DNA from: Escherichia hormaechei_A
GTDB lineage: Bacteria > Pseudomonadota > Gammaproteobacteria > Enterobacterales > Enterobacteriaceae
NCBI GenBank assembly: GCA_042434945.1
Contig: CP170191.1
Coordinates: 4,526,001 to 4,590,000, forward strand
Direction: 5' to 3'
Length of the DNA: 64,000 bases
Below the pieces are notes generated by a model. The model was not told the DNA's origin. It saw only the letters and a program-made list of their open reading frames with translations, and searched no databases. The number at the start of each line of letters is the position of its first letter. The stretch's first letter is position 1. Positions 10,092 through 19,863 of this stretch are shown piece after piece. The position numbers were made by a program, and so were the translations under genes.

Positions 10092-10830
10092 TGCTTCCTC
10101 CGCATACCGGGCAACCACTGGCGCGGCGCAACGCCAGGCTGCGCCACTGGCTCGATTTACCGTCGAACAGTCGGAGTTCTCCCGCAGGTGTCTCTATACC
10201 GCTTAATAACTTAATGGCTTCCAGTGCCTGCAAAGTGCCCATAACCCCGACCACCGGGCCAACCACGCCCGCCGTGCGGCAGTTGCGTTCTGGCTCCTGG
10301 TTATCTGGCCACAGGCAGCGGTAACACCCCTGCTCCCAGGGCGGCGTCAGTACCATCAACTGACCGCCAAATCCGACCGCGCTGGCGGTGATAAGCGGCG
10401 TGTTGAGTGCCACGCAGGCGGCATTAATCTCCTGGCGAGTCGCCATATTGTCGGTACAGTCGAGCACCACATCGGCCCGTGCAACCGCATCTTTTAACGC
10501 CTCACCCGTTAACCGTTGTTGTAATGCTGTCAGTTGAATGTCGGGATTCAACTGTGTCAGTCGCTGTTGGCTGACCTGCGATTTCGGGCGATCGATATCT
10601 TCAGTGGTAAAGAGGATTTGTCGTTGCAGATTGCTTAAATGCACATCGTCGTCATCTGCCAGTACCAGCGTCCCGACGCCAGCGCCCGCCAGGTACAGCG
10701 CAGCAGGTGTACCCAGCCCGCCCAGACCGATAATCAGCACCTGGCTGTCGAGCAGTTTTTGCTGCCCGTCCAGAGCGATATCGTCGAGCAGGATTTGGCG
10801 GCTATAACGCATAAAGTCACGGTCATTCAT
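10075..10830 (-). CDS. thiF: ThiS adenylyltransferase ThiF
   Basis: 251 residues as in E. coli. An E1-like Rossmann enzyme with the nucleotide loop GLGGLG at 35-40, the acidic ADDDDV stretch after it, and zinc-binding pairs CYRC and CPVC in the C-terminal half. It activates the ThiS C-terminus with ATP so that sulfur can be transferred. The start at [10 protein letters not shown] gives the family length. It overlaps thiE upstream by eight bases and thiS downstream by 17 bases. Frame intact. Confidence 0.96.
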
Positions 10831-11458
10831 CGCCAACTCCTGCAATTTCCAGCAACTGTGCCGTTGCCAAACGCCAGTCTGCGGCTTGAGTAATGGCGCT
10901 GACGACGGCGATACTGCCGACACCCGTTGCTATCACCGCAGGCGCGCGTGCCAGACTGATACCGCCAATCGCCACGGTGGGATAATCCGCCAGTCGCTCA
11001 ACATGCCGTGCCAGCTGTTCCAGCCCCTGCGGTGCAGAAGGCATCTGTTTGGTTTGCGTCGGGAACACATGTCCCAGCGCGATATAAGAGGGGCGTGCTG
11101 CCAGCGCGACGTCGATTTCCATATCGTCATGTGTCGAAACGCCCAGCCGCAGGCCTGCCGCGCGGATGGCATTGAGATCGGTGGCTTGCAAATCTTCCTG
11201 CCCCAAATGGACGCCATACGCCTGATGCTTGATCGCCAGCCGCCAGTAATCGTTGATAAACAATCGCGCGTTATAGCGGCGGCCCAGCGCAATTGCCGCC
11301 ACGACATCGGCTTCCACCTCTTCATCGCGCCGATCTTTGATGCGTAGCTGGAGAGTACGTACGCCTGCATCCAACAGACGTTCGATCCACTGTACGCTGT
11401 CCACCACCGGGTACAGTCCTGAACGAAAAGGTACAGGAGGAAAATCAGGCTGATACAT
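10823..11458 (-). CDS. thiE: Thiamine-phosphate synthase ThiE
   Basis: 211 residues, matching the E. coli length. This TIM-barrel enzyme joins hydroxymethylpyrimidine diphosphate and thiazole phosphate to give thiamine phosphate. The pyrophosphate-binding QLRIKDR segment, the Mg-binding region INDYWRLA and the GVHLGQED motif are present. The ATG at 11458 overlaps the thiC stop by one base (TGATG). An in-frame GTG one codon earlier is less likely. Second gene of the thi operon. Confidence 0.96.
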
Positions 11459-13353
11459 CACGCTTCCTCCTTACGCAGGTAGATTTCTCCGCCTCTGGCA
11501 CGGAAGTTCTCCGACTTATCCGCCATTCCCATTTCAATAGTTTGCGTGGCGGCGTAATCACGCACTTCCTGGCTGATTTTCATCGAGCAGAATTTCGGCC
11601 CACACATGGAGCAAAAATGGGCGACTTTACCTGACTCTTGCGGCAGGGTTTCATCGTGATAAGCGCGGGCGGTAAACGGGTCGAGGGCCAGATTAAACTG
11701 GTCTTCCCAGCGAAATTCGAAGCGGGCTTTCGACATGGCGTTATCGCGAATTTGCGCGCCCGGATGCCCTTTCGCCAGGTCAGCGGCGTGGGCGGCAATC
11801 TTATAGGTGATAAGCCCCTGCTTAACATCTTCTTTATTGGGCAGACCCAGATGCTCTTTTGGCGTTACGTAACAGAGCATCGCGCAGCCAAACCAGCCAA
11901 TCATCGCCGCACCAATCCCCGACGTGAAGTGGTCATAGCCCGGCGCAATATCGGTAGTTAGCGGCCCCAGAGTGTAAAACGGCGCTTCGTGGCAGTGCTC
12001 TAACTCCTCGGTCATATTGCGGCGGATCATCTGCATCGGCACGTGGCCTGGGCCTTCAATCATCACCTGCACGTCATATTCCCAGGCAATTTTGGTCAGT
12101 TCGCCCAGCGTATGCAGCTCGGCAAACTGCGCTTCATCGTTGGCGTCCTGAATAGAACCGGGGCGCAGACCGTCGCCCAGCGACAGCGAAACGTCATAAG
12201 CGGCACAGATTTCACAAATTTCGCGGAAGTGTTGATAGAGGAAATTTTCCTGATGATGGGAGAGGCACCATTTCGCCATAATCGAACCGCCGCGAGAGAC
12301 GATACCGGTCAGGCGTTTCGCGGTCATCGGCACATAGCGCAGCAGTACGCCCGCATGGATAGTGAAGTAATCCACACCTTGCTCGGCCTGTTCCAGCAGC
12401 GTGTCGCGGAACGCTTCCCAGGTAAGATCTTCGGCGATCCCGTTAACCTTCTCCAGCGCCTGGTAGATCGGCACTGTACCGATCGGCACCGGGCTGTTAC
12501 GCAAAATCCACTCGCGGGTTTCGTGAATATAGCGACCGGTGGAGAGATCCATCACCGTATCTGCTCCCCAGCGGGTGGACCATACCAGCTTTTCCACTTC
12601 TTCTTCGATGGAAGAGGTGACCGCTGAGTTGCCGATATTGGCGTTAACTTTTACCAGGAAGTTACGGCCAATAATCATCGGCTCCGATTCCGGATGATTA
12701 ATGTTGGCCGGGATAATCGCACGTCCGGCAGCAACTTCATCACGGACAAATTCCGCGGTGATATTTTCCGGCAGACGTGCGCCAAAGCTCATTCCCGGAT
12801 GCTGGTGGCGTAAAACTTCGCTACGGATGCGCTCGCGGCCCATATTCTCGCGGATGGCGATGAATTCCATTTCCGGTGTGATGATGCCCTGGCGGGCGTA
12901 GTGCAGTTGGGTGACGCGGCGTCCTGTTTTGGCGCGTTTTGGCGTTAATAAGCCGCTAAAACGTAGCTCGTCGAGGCCATCATCTGCCAGCCGCGCTTTA
13001 GTGTAATCGGAACTGCGCACGGTAAGTTCTTCGGTATCGCCGCGCGCATCGATCCATGGCTGGCGTAGTTTTGCCAGCCCTTGCTGCACGTTAATGGCAA
13101 TCTGCGGATCGCCATACGGGCCGGAGGTGTCGTAGGCCGGAATCGCTTCGTTTTCTTCGTACTGCGGCTGTTCTTTGCTGCCGCCAATTAGCGTCGGGCT
13201 AAGCTGGATCTCACGCATCGGCACGCGCACGCCGGGTTGTGTGCCAGTGATATAAATGCGTTTTGAGTTGGGAAAGGCGGTGCCTTCCAGGGTGTCGATA
13301 AAATGTTGGGCCTGGGCGCGCTGTTCGCGGCGGGTCAGTTTTGTTGCAGACAT
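11458..13353 (-). CDS. thiC: Phosphomethylpyrimidine synthase ThiC
   Basis: 631 residues, as in E. coli. This radical SAM enzyme rearranges aminoimidazole ribotide to hydroxymethylpyrimidine phosphate, the pyrimidine half of thiamine. The atypical C-terminal cluster motif CSMCGPKFC at 581-589 binds the 4Fe-4S cluster, and the zinc-site region EGPGHVP and the barrel core are intact. It is the first gene of thiCEFSGH. Its leader carries a TPP riboswitch, so the whole operon should be shut down when thiamine pyrophosphate is high. Confidence 0.97.
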
Positions 13354-13449
13354 AGCTCATTCCAAAAAGTTAAGGACGTGGCTTGTCAGACGACGGATGA
13401 AGCAAGAGACGATCGCCGCAAAGGCGATGCGATAGCAGATTAACTCTTG

Positions 13450-13523
13450 TTCCCTTCGCAGGTATTAGCCTGATCAGGTTCCGCGGATCCCGAATAAACG
13501 GTCTCAGCCAGTTAAGGCACTCC
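13450..13523 (-). promoter_or_regulatory. TPP riboswitch (THI element) upstream of thiC
   Basis: On the minus strand the thiC leader contains the conserved TPP aptamer blocks in order: GGAGTGCC, CTGAGA, the variable arm, GGAACCTGATCAGG, then TAATACCTGCGAAGGGAA. These match the THI-box consensus. The aptamer ends about 97 bases before the thiC start, leaving room for the expression platform that hides the ribosome binding site. Confidence 0.95.
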
Positions 13524-13535
13524 GACAAGAAATTA

Positions 13536-13552
13536 GCCCCCACAAACGGGGC
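13536..13552 (-). terminator. Small hairpin after rsd
   Basis: GCCCC/GGGGC with a 7-base loop, followed on the minus strand by TAATTT. It lies between the rsd stop and the thiC riboswitch and is a plausible weak terminator for rsd. Confidence 0.5.
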
Positions 13553-13586
13553 GTTGAATGTAAATTACGCGTTAACAGCGCAGAAC

Positions 13587-14063
13587 TCAAGCAGGATGTT
13601 TGACGCGGGCGGCGTCAAGCACCAGCAGAATCAGCTTATCTTCCAGCACAAAGCGCGCTTCCAGCGCCTCGCCGATGTCAGATAAAACCTGTTGAAACTC
13701 AAGGTAATTATCATGATCGATGGCGGTTTCCAGACTGGAATCGTAGTAATCCATAATCTGTTGAGTATTGGCTTCGAGTTGCGGCCAAATCTTCGCGGCG
13801 CGCGCGAGTTGCCCGTTGCCTTCCAGCTTATGAAGAATGCGCTCATAAATACTGAAATGTCCGGCAGACAAGTAATCGACCAGGCTCTGACAAAAATCAT
13901 CAAGGGCTTTTTCGTTTAGCCTCATGTACGATTCTTTGCCAGGCTTAATGCCAACCAGATTGTAGTAAGCCACGAGCAGATGCTTACGTACATGTAGCCA
14001 GCGATCAACCAGTTTGTTACTTCCTCTGACGCGCTCCGTCAGGTTATCGAGCTGGTTAAGCAT
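13587..14063 (-). CDS. rsd: Regulator of sigma D (anti-sigma-70 factor)
   Basis: 158 residues, matching the E. coli length and sequence as recalled. An all-helical protein that binds region 4 of sigma-70 in stationary phase and helps hand core polymerase to sigma-S; it also responds to HPr and stimulates SpoT. There are no catalytic motifs. It is divergent from nudC and separated from the thi operon by the TPP riboswitch leader. Confidence 0.95.
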   Translation of the reverse strand: MLNQLDNLTERVRGSNKLVDRWLHVRKHLLVAYYNLVGIKPGKESYMRLNEKALDDFCQSLVDYLSAGHFSIYERILHKLEGNGQLARAAKIWPQLEANTQQIMDYYDSSLETAIDHDNYLEFQQVLSDIGEALEARFVLEDKLILLVLDAARVKHPA

Positions 14064-14157
14064 GATTGACTCCGCAAGTTTGTATTCAAAAACTGCTCAG
14101 TGAGAAATGTAAAAACCATGTTAAACATGCCAGTGATGCAAAGGTAGTGCAAGATCT

Positions 14158-14931
14158 ATGGATCGTATAATTGAAAAATTAGATCACGGCTGGTGGGTCG
14201 TCAGCCATGAACAAAAATTATGGTTGCCGAAGGGAGAATTGCCATATGGCGAAGCGGCAAATTTCGATCTTGTGGGTCAGCGCGCACTACAAATCGGCGA
14301 ATGGCAGGGGGAACCTGTTTGGTTAGTACAACAGCAGCGGCGTCACGATATGGGGTCGGTACGTCAGGTCATTGATCTCGATGTTGGGCTGTTTCAACTG
14401 GCCGGACGAGGCGTACAACTGGCGGAGTTTTACCGATCGCATAAATACTGTGGTTACTGCGGGCATGAAATGTATCCGAGCAAAACCGAATGGGCGATGC
14501 TGTGCAGCCATTGCCGTGAGCGTTACTACCCGCAAATCGCCCCCTGCATTATTGTTGCCATCCGTCGCGATGATTCGATCCTCCTCGCCCAGCATACCCG
14601 CCATCGTAACGGTGTCCATACGGTACTTGCCGGATTCGTCGAAGTGGGCGAAACCCTCGAGCAGGCGGTCGCGCGGGAAGTGATGGAAGAGAGCGGAATT
14701 AAAGTTAAAAACTTGCGTTATGTGACTTCCCAGCCGTGGCCGTTTCCTCAGTCTTTAATGACCGCGTTTATGGCGGAATATGACAGCGGCGACATCGTGA
14801 TCGACCCGAAAGAATTGCTTGAGGCGAACTGGTATCGCTATGACGATTTGCCGTTACTCCCGCCGCCCGGCACCGTAGCGCGCCGTCTGATAGAAGATAC
14901 TGTGGCGATGTGTCGGGCAGAGTATGAGTGA
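14158..14931 (+). CDS. nudC: NAD-capped RNA hydrolase / NADH pyrophosphatase NudC
   Basis: 257 residues. Four zinc-binding cysteines lie in two pairs (CGYC and CSHC, around 98-119). The Nudix box runs from [20 protein letters not shown] to the following SGI (about 160-181), and the NudC-specific motif SQPWPFPQS follows. It removes NAD caps from RNA and hydrolyses NADH to NMNH and AMP. The ATG comes about 94 bases after the divergent rsd start. It is followed by hemE after a 39-base gap with AAGGA before the hemE ATG. Confidence 0.96.
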
Positions 14932-14970
14932 TGATACACTGACCGCCTGACGCACTAAGGAACAGCCAAA

Positions 14971-16035
14971 ATGACCGAACTTAAAAACGATCGTTATCTG
15001 CGGGCGCTGCTGCGCCAGCCCGTTGATGTCACTCCAGTATGGATGATGCGCCAGGCGGGTCGCTATCTACCGGAATATAAAGCCACGCGCGCCCAGGCGG
15101 GCGATTTTATGTCGCTGTGCAAAAACGCCGAGCTGGCGTGCGAAGTGACTTTGCAACCGCTGCGTCGCTACCCGCTGGATGCGGCGATCCTCTTTTCCGA
15201 TATCCTCACCGTGCCGGACGCGATGGGGTTAGGGCTCTATTTTGAAGCCGGAGAAGGTCCGCGTTTTACCTCGGCAGTCACCTGCAAAGCCGACGTCGAT
15301 AAACTGCCAATTCCGGACCCGGAAGATGAGCTGGGTTACGTGATGAACGCGGTGCGTACCATTCGTCGCGAACTGAAAGGCGAAGTGCCGCTGATTGGTT
15401 TTTCCGGCAGCCCGTGGACGCTGGCAACCTACATGGTGGAAGGCGGCAGCAGCAAAGCCTTCACCGTGATCAAAAAAATGATGTATGCCGATCCGCAGGC
15501 GCTGCACGCTCTACTCGATAAACTGGCGAAAAGCGTCACTTTGTATCTGAATGCGCAGATTAAAGCCGGTGCTCAGGCAGTGATGATTTTCGACACCTGG
15601 GGCGGTGTGCTTACCGGGCGCGATTATCAACAGTTCTCGCTCTATTACATGCATAAAATTGTTGATGGTTTACTGCGTGAAAACGACGGTCGCCGCGTAC
15701 CGGTCACGCTGTTTACCAAAGGCGGCGGACAGTGGCTGGAAGCGATGGCAGAAACCGGTTGCGATGCGTTGGGCCTCGACTGGACAACGGATATCGCCGA
15801 TGCGCGCCGCCGTGTGGGCAATAAAGTCGCGTTGCAGGGTAATATGGATCCGTCGATGCTGTACGCGCCGCCTGCCCGCATTGAAGAAGAAGTAGCGACT
15901 ATACTTGCAGGTTTCGGTCACGGCGAAGGTCATGTCTTTAACCTTGGTCACGGCATTCATCAGGATGTGCCGCCAGAACATGCTGGCGTGTTCGTGGAGG
16001 CAGTGCATCGACTGTCTGAACAATATCACCGCTAA
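14971..16035 (+). CDS. hemE: Uroporphyrinogen decarboxylase
   Basis: 354 residues, the E. coli length. It removes the four acetate carboxyls of uroporphyrinogen III to give coproporphyrinogen III in haem synthesis. The N-terminal signature WMMRQAGRYLPEY carries the substrate-binding arginines, and the FSDILT motif and the C-terminal NLGHGIHQDVPPE segment are intact. Cytoplasmic homodimer. Closely followed by nfi, whose Shine-Dalgarno overlaps the hemE stop region. Confidence 0.97.
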   Translation: MTELKNDRYLRALLRQPVDVTPVWMMRQAGRYLPEYKATRAQAGDFMSLCKNAELACEVTLQPLRRYPLDAAILFSDILTVPDAMGLGLYFEAGEGPRFTSAVTCKADVDKLPIPDPEDELGYVMNAVRTIRRELKGEVPLIGFSGSPWTLATYMVEGGSSKAFTVIKKMMYADPQALHALLDKLAKSVTLYLNAQIKAGAQAVMIFDTWGGVLTGRDYQQFSLYYMHKIVDGLLRENDGRRVPVTLFTKGGGQWLEAMAETGCDALGLDWTTDIADARRRVGNKVALQGNMDPSMLYAPPARIEEEVATILAGFGHGEGHVFNLGHGIHQDVPPEHAGVFVEAVHRLSEQYHR

Positions 16036-16044
16036 GGAGTGATT

Positions 16045-16716
16045 ATGGATCTCGCGTCATTACGCGCTCAACAAATCGAACTGGCTTCTTCTGTGATCCG
16101 CGAGGATCGACTCGATAAAGATCCACCGGATCTGATCGCCGGAGCCGATGTCGGGTTTGAGCAGGGCGGAGAAGTGACGCGAGCGGCGATGGTGCTGCTG
16201 AAATATCCCTCGCTTGAGCTGGTGGAGTATAAAGTTGCCCGCATCGCCACCACCATGCCTTACATTCCAGGTTTTCTTTCCTTCCGCGAATATCCTGCGC
16301 TGCTGGCAGCGTGGGAGATGCTGTCGCAAAAGCCGGATTTAGTGTTTGTCGATGGTCATGGGATCTCGCATCCTCGCCGTCTTGGCGTCGCCAGCCATTT
16401 TGGCTTATTGGTGGATGTGCCGACCATTGGCGTGGCGAAAAAACGGCTCTGCGGTAAATTCGAACCGCTCTCCAGCGAACCGGGCGCGCTGGCCCCACTG
16501 ATGGATAAAGGCGAGCAGCTGGCCTGGGTCTGGCGCAGCAAAGCGCGCTGTAACCCGTTGTTTATCGCTACCGGCCATCGGGTCAGCGTGGACAGCGCGC
16601 TGGCGTGGGTACAACGCTGCATGAAAGGCTATCGTCTGCCGGAGCCAACGCGCTGGGCGGACGCGGTGGCCTCGGAACGTCCGGCGTTCGTGCGCTATAC
16701 AGCAAATCAGCCCTAA
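16045..16716 (+). CDS. nfi: Endonuclease V (deoxyinosine 3' endonuclease)
   Basis: 223 residues from the ATG at 16045, which has AAGGAG six bases upstream. An in-frame GTG at 16039 is part of that ribosome site and is rejected. The enzyme nicks DNA one base 3' of deoxyinosine to start alternative excision repair. Catalytic D35 is in AGADVGF, the [11 protein letters not shown] wedge region lies near residue 80, and [10 protein letters not shown] carries the second metal-binding aspartate. Probably cotranscribed with hemE. Confidence 0.95.
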
Positions 16717-16758
16717 TTCAGGTAAACTGCGGATAATTTCCGTATTTGAGAACTCAAC

Positions 16759-17349
16759 ATGTTACAAAACCCAATTCATCTGCGTCTGGAGCGCCTGGAA
16801 AGCTGGCAGCATGTCACTTTCATGGCTTGCTTATGCGAACGCATGTACCCCAATTACGCCATGTTCTGCCAGCAAACCGGTTTTGGTGATGGGCAAATTT
16901 ACCGTCGCATTCTCGATCTCATCTGGGAAACGCTGACCGTTAAAGACGCAAAAGTAAATTTCGACAGCCAACTGGAGAAATTTGAAGAAGCGATTCCTTC
17001 AGCCGACGATTTCGATCTGTACGGCGTTTATCCGGCAATCGATGCATGCGTGGCGTTAAGTGAACTGGTCCATTCGCGTTTGAGTGGTGAAACGCTCGAA
17101 CACGCGGTGGAAGTGAGTAAGACCTCCATCACGACCGTTGCGATGCTGGAAATGACTCAGGCTGGTCGCGAAATGAGCGATGAAGAGCTTAAAGAAAACC
17201 CAGCTGTAGAGCAAGAATGGGACATTCAGTGGGAAATATTCCGACTTTTAGCTGAGTGCGAAGAACGCGATATCGAGCTGATAAAAGGCCTTAGGGCAGA
17301 CCTGCGTGAGGCGGGTGAGAGCAATATTGGTATAATTTTTCAGCAATAA
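16759..17349 (+). CDS. yjaG: DUF416 protein YjaG
   Basis: A 196-residue soluble, acidic and probably helical protein of the DUF416 family. It has no recognisable catalytic motif, signal peptide or membrane segment. It sits between nfi and hupA in the same order as in K-12. Its function is unknown and none is inferred here. It ends before a strong GC hairpin at 17400-17436. Confidence 0.9.
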   Translation: MLQNPIHLRLERLESWQHVTFMACLCERMYPNYAMFCQQTGFGDGQIYRRILDLIWETLTVKDAKVNFDSQLEKFEEAIPSADDFDLYGVYPAIDACVALSELVHSRLSGETLEHAVEVSKTSITTVAMLEMTQAGREMSDEELKENPAVEQEWDIQWEIFRLLAECEERDIELIKGLRADLREAGESNIGIIFQQ

Positions 17350-17399
17350 GACCAGAAAACGTGATTTAACGCCTGATTTGTCGTACCTGGAGTCTTCCC

Positions 17400-17436
17400 T
17401 TTCGCCCCCCGTCTGGTCTACATTTGGGGGGCGAAA
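17400..17436 (+). terminator. Strong GC hairpin after yjaG
   Basis: Arms TTTCGCCCCCC and GGGGGGCGAAA form an 11-bp stem with a 15-base loop. The 3' side continues in A residues, so on the plus strand it lacks a T tract. On the minus strand the stem is followed only by a short pyrimidine-rich AGGG stretch. It probably acts as an RNA end stabiliser separating yjaG from the hupA promoter. Confidence 0.6.
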
Positions 17437-17535
17437 AAAAGTGGCTATCGGTGCGTGTATGCAGGAGAGTGCTATTCTGGCATTTCCGTCGCACTCGATG
17501 CTTAGCAAGCGATAAACACATTGTAAGGATAACTT

Positions 17536-17808
17536 ATGAACAAGACTCAACTGATTGATGTAATTGCAGAGAAAGCAGAACTGTCCAAAACCCAGGCTAA
17601 AGCTGCTCTGGAGTCCACTCTGGCTGCAATTACTGAGTCTCTGAAAGAAGGCGATGCTGTACAACTGGTTGGTTTCGGTACCTTCAAAGTGAACCACCGC
17701 GCTGAGCGTACTGGCCGCAACCCGCAGACCGGTAAAGAAATCAAAATTGCCGCAGCTAACGTACCGGCATTTGTTTCTGGCAAGGCACTGAAAGACGCAG
17801 TTAAGTAA
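17536..17808 (+). CDS. hupA: DNA-binding protein HU, alpha subunit
   Basis: 90 residues, exactly the HU-alpha length and sequence. Histone-like protein that bends and compacts DNA as a homodimer or with HU-beta. The DNA-binding arm [19 protein letters not shown] is intact, including the proline that intercalates DNA. AAGGAT precedes the ATG by about seven bases. The intrinsic terminator lies at 17837-17860. Confidence 0.99.
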
Positions 17809-17814
17809 GATTGC

Positions 17815-18513
17815 GTGGCAGTGAACAGTTTTAACGAAGGGGTGGTTTCACCCCTTTTGTCTTTCTGGCGTCGATCATTGATGCTGGCAGGTGCGCTGTT
17901 TCTCACTGCCTGTAGCCACAACTCTTCACTTCCTCCCTTTACCGCCAGTGGATTTGCTGAAGACCAGGGCGCGGTACGCATCTGGCGAAAAGACAGCGGC
18001 GATAATGTGCATCTGCTTGCCGTGTTTAGCCCGTGGCGCAGTGGCGATACCACGACGCGAGAGTATCGCTGGCAGGGCGATAACCTCACGCTCATCAATA
18101 TCAATGTTTACAGCAAACCGCCGGAACACGTGAAGGTGCGTTTCGACGACCACGGCGAGCTGAGCTTTATGCAGCATGAGGTCAGTGGACTGAAACAGCA
18201 GCTTTCCAGCGATCAGGTCGCTCTCTACCGCTACCGTGCTGAACAACTCCGTCAGACCAGCGATGCGCTGCGTCAGGGCCGCGTGGTGCTGCGCCAGGGG
18301 CGCTGGCATGCCGACGGCACGGTGACCACCTGCGAAGGGCAGACGGTGAAGCCTGAGCTTGAATCCTGGGCAACCGAACACATTCAGCGTCGTCAGCGGC
18401 ATTCATCTGTGGAGGTGAGTGTGGCATGGCTGGAAGCGCCGGAAGGCTCTCAGCTGTTGCTGGTGGCGAATGAAGATTTCTGCACCTGGCAGCCGACAGA
18501 GAAGAGTTTCTGA
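17815..18513 (+). CDS. yjaH: DUF1481 lipoprotein YjaH
   Basis: 232 residues from the GTG at 17815. A lipoprotein signal follows two arginines: hydrophobic MLAGALFLTAC with lipobox LTAC, so the mature protein would start at the cysteine near residue 33 and be anchored to the envelope. The rest is soluble with no known catalytic motif; function unknown. The first codons overlap the intrinsic terminator of hupA, so a start further down is possible, but a start at ATG 17881 would lose the basic n-region. In K-12 zraP-zraSR follow; here purD follows convergently. Confidence 0.85.
   Translation: MAVNSFNEGVVSPLLSFWRRSLMLAGALFLTACSHNSSLPPFTASGFAEDQGAVRIWRKDSGDNVHLLAVFSPWRSGDTTTREYRWQGDNLTLININVYSKPPEHVKVRFDDHGELSFMQHEVSGLKQQLSSDQVALYRYRAEQLRQTSDALRQGRVVLRQGRWHADGTVTTCEGQTVKPELESWATEHIQRRQRHSSVEVSVAWLEAPEGSQLLLVANEDFCTWQPTEKSF
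17837..17860 (+). terminator. Intrinsic terminator of hupA
   Basis: Stem AAGGGGTG / CACCCCTTTT with loop GTTT and a T-rich tail, 28 bases after the hupA stop. It lies inside the first codons of yjaH as annotated. Confidence 0.85.
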
Positions 18514-18520
18514 CGTAAAT

Positions 18521-18555
18521 CCCCTCTCCCTGTGGGAGAGGGTTAGGGTGAGGGG
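18521..18555. repeat. GC-rich interspersed repeat, copy 1
   Basis: The element begins CCCTCTCCCTGTGGGAGAGG and ends in GGGTGAGGGG, forming a short hairpin of CCCTCTCCC against GGGAGAGGG. A second copy lies at 33499-33531. It sits between the convergent ends of yjaH and purD. Confidence 0.85.
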
Positions 18556-18559
18556 GAAA

Positions 18560-19852
18560 TTACTCTCCCTGCTCCCGCGCAATGGCACGATAGCCGATAT
18601 CCTGGCGGCTGAAGCTGCCATTCCAGTGAATATCGGTCATTAAGGCATAAGTGCGTTTCTGCGCTTCTGCCACGGTATGACCCAGCGCGGTGACGCACAG
18701 TACGCGCCCGCCGCTGGTCACTACCTGCTCGTCATCCGCCAGTTTTGTGCCTGCATGGAACACTTTGCCGTCTTCCACTTCTTCCAGCGGCAGGCCGTGG
18801 ATCACATCACCGGTGCGGTAATCGCCCGGATATCCACCCGCAGCCATCACCACGCCGAGAGAAGCGCGTTCATCCCACTCGGATGTTTTCTCGTCCAGCT
18901 TCCCTTCACAGGCTGCCAGGCAGAGCTCAACCAGATCGGACTTCATGCGCAGCATAATCGGCTGGGTTTCCGGATCGCCAAAGCGGCAGTTAAATTCGAT
19001 AACCTTCGGATTGCCCTGTTTGTCGATCATCAGGCCCGCGTAGAGAAAACCGGTGTAGGTGTTGCCTTCCGCCGCCATGCCTTTCACGGTTGGCCAGATG
19101 ATACGTTCCATGGTGCGCTGATGAACTTCATCGGTTACTACCGGCGCGGGGGAGTAAGCGCCCATCCCGCCGGTGTTTGGTCCGGTATCTTTATCGCCTA
19201 CGCGTTTGTAATCCTGGCTGGTAGCCATCGGCAGCACATGCTCTCCGTCCACCATCACGATAAAGCTCGCTTCTTCGCCATCGAGGAACTCTTCGATAAC
19301 GATGCGATGACCCGCGTCGCCAAAAGCGTTGCCCGCCAGCATATCGTGAACAGCCGCTTCCGCTTCTTCCAGCGTCATCGCCACGATAACGCCTTTCCCG
19401 GCAGCCAGACCGTCCGCTTTAATGACGATTGGCGCGCCTTTCTCACGCAGATACGCCAGCGCAGGTTCTACCTCGGTGAAGTTCTGGTATTCCGCCGTAG
19501 GGATCTTATGGCGGGCCAGGAAATCTTTGGTAAACGCTTTTGAGCCTTCCAGTTGGGCCGCACCTGCGGTTGGGCCGAAGATTTTCAGCCCGGCGGCGCG
19601 GAAGGTATCGACCACGCCTTTCACCAGCGGCGCTTCCGGGCCGACGATGGTCAGATCAATCTTTTCGTTTTGTGCGAAATCCAACAGCGCCGGGATATCG
19701 GTTACGCCGATAGCGACGTTCTGTAGCGTGGGTTCCAGCGCAGTGCCTGCATTACCCGGAGCAACAAAAACAGTTTCAACCAGCGGCGACTGCGCCGCTT
19801 TCCAGGCCAGCGCGTGCTCGCGCCCGCCGTTACCAATCACTAATACTTTCAT
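18560..19852 (-). CDS. purD: Phosphoribosylamine-glycine ligase
   Basis: 430 residues. An ATP-grasp enzyme that joins glycine to 5-phosphoribosylamine in step two of purine synthesis. The N-terminal GNGGREHALAWK phosphate loop, the ATP-grasp core VIKADGLAAGKGV (about 143-155) and the metal-binding EFNCRFGDPE are intact. The last 20 residues differ from the K-12 end as recalled. It lies 11 bases after purH on the minus strand, forming purHD, and is controlled by the PurR box upstream of purH. Confidence 0.96.
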   Translation of the reverse strand: MKVLVIGNGGREHALAWKAAQSPLVETVFVAPGNAGTALEPTLQNVAIGVTDIPALLDFAQNEKIDLTIVGPEAPLVKGVVDTFRAAGLKIFGPTAGAAQLEGSKAFTKDFLARHKIPTAEYQNFTEVEPALAYLREKGAPIVIKADGLAAGKGVIVAMTLEEAEAAVHDMLAGNAFGDAGHRIVIEEFLDGEEASFIVMVDGEHVLPMATSQDYKRVGDKDTGPNTGGMGAYSPAPVVTDEVHQRTMERIIWPTVKGMAAEGNTYTGFLYAGLMIDKQGNPKVIEFNCRFGDPETQPIMLRMKSDLVELCLAACEGKLDEKTSEWDERASLGVVMAAGGYPGDYRTGDVIHGLPLEEVEDGKVFHAGTKLADDEQVVTSGGRVLCVTALGHTVAEAQKRTYALMTDIHWNGSFSRQDIGYRAIAREQGE

Positions 19853-19863
19853 CTATTGCTCCA

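Noticed and set aside
10639..12627. Plus-strand frames of 90-190 codons opposite thiF, thiE and thiC
   Set aside because: Shadows of conserved thiamine genes on the other strand.
13354..13449. Possible small gene between thiC and the TPP aptamer
   Set aside because: The segment fits the riboswitch expression platform, and no frame with a ribosome site was seen.
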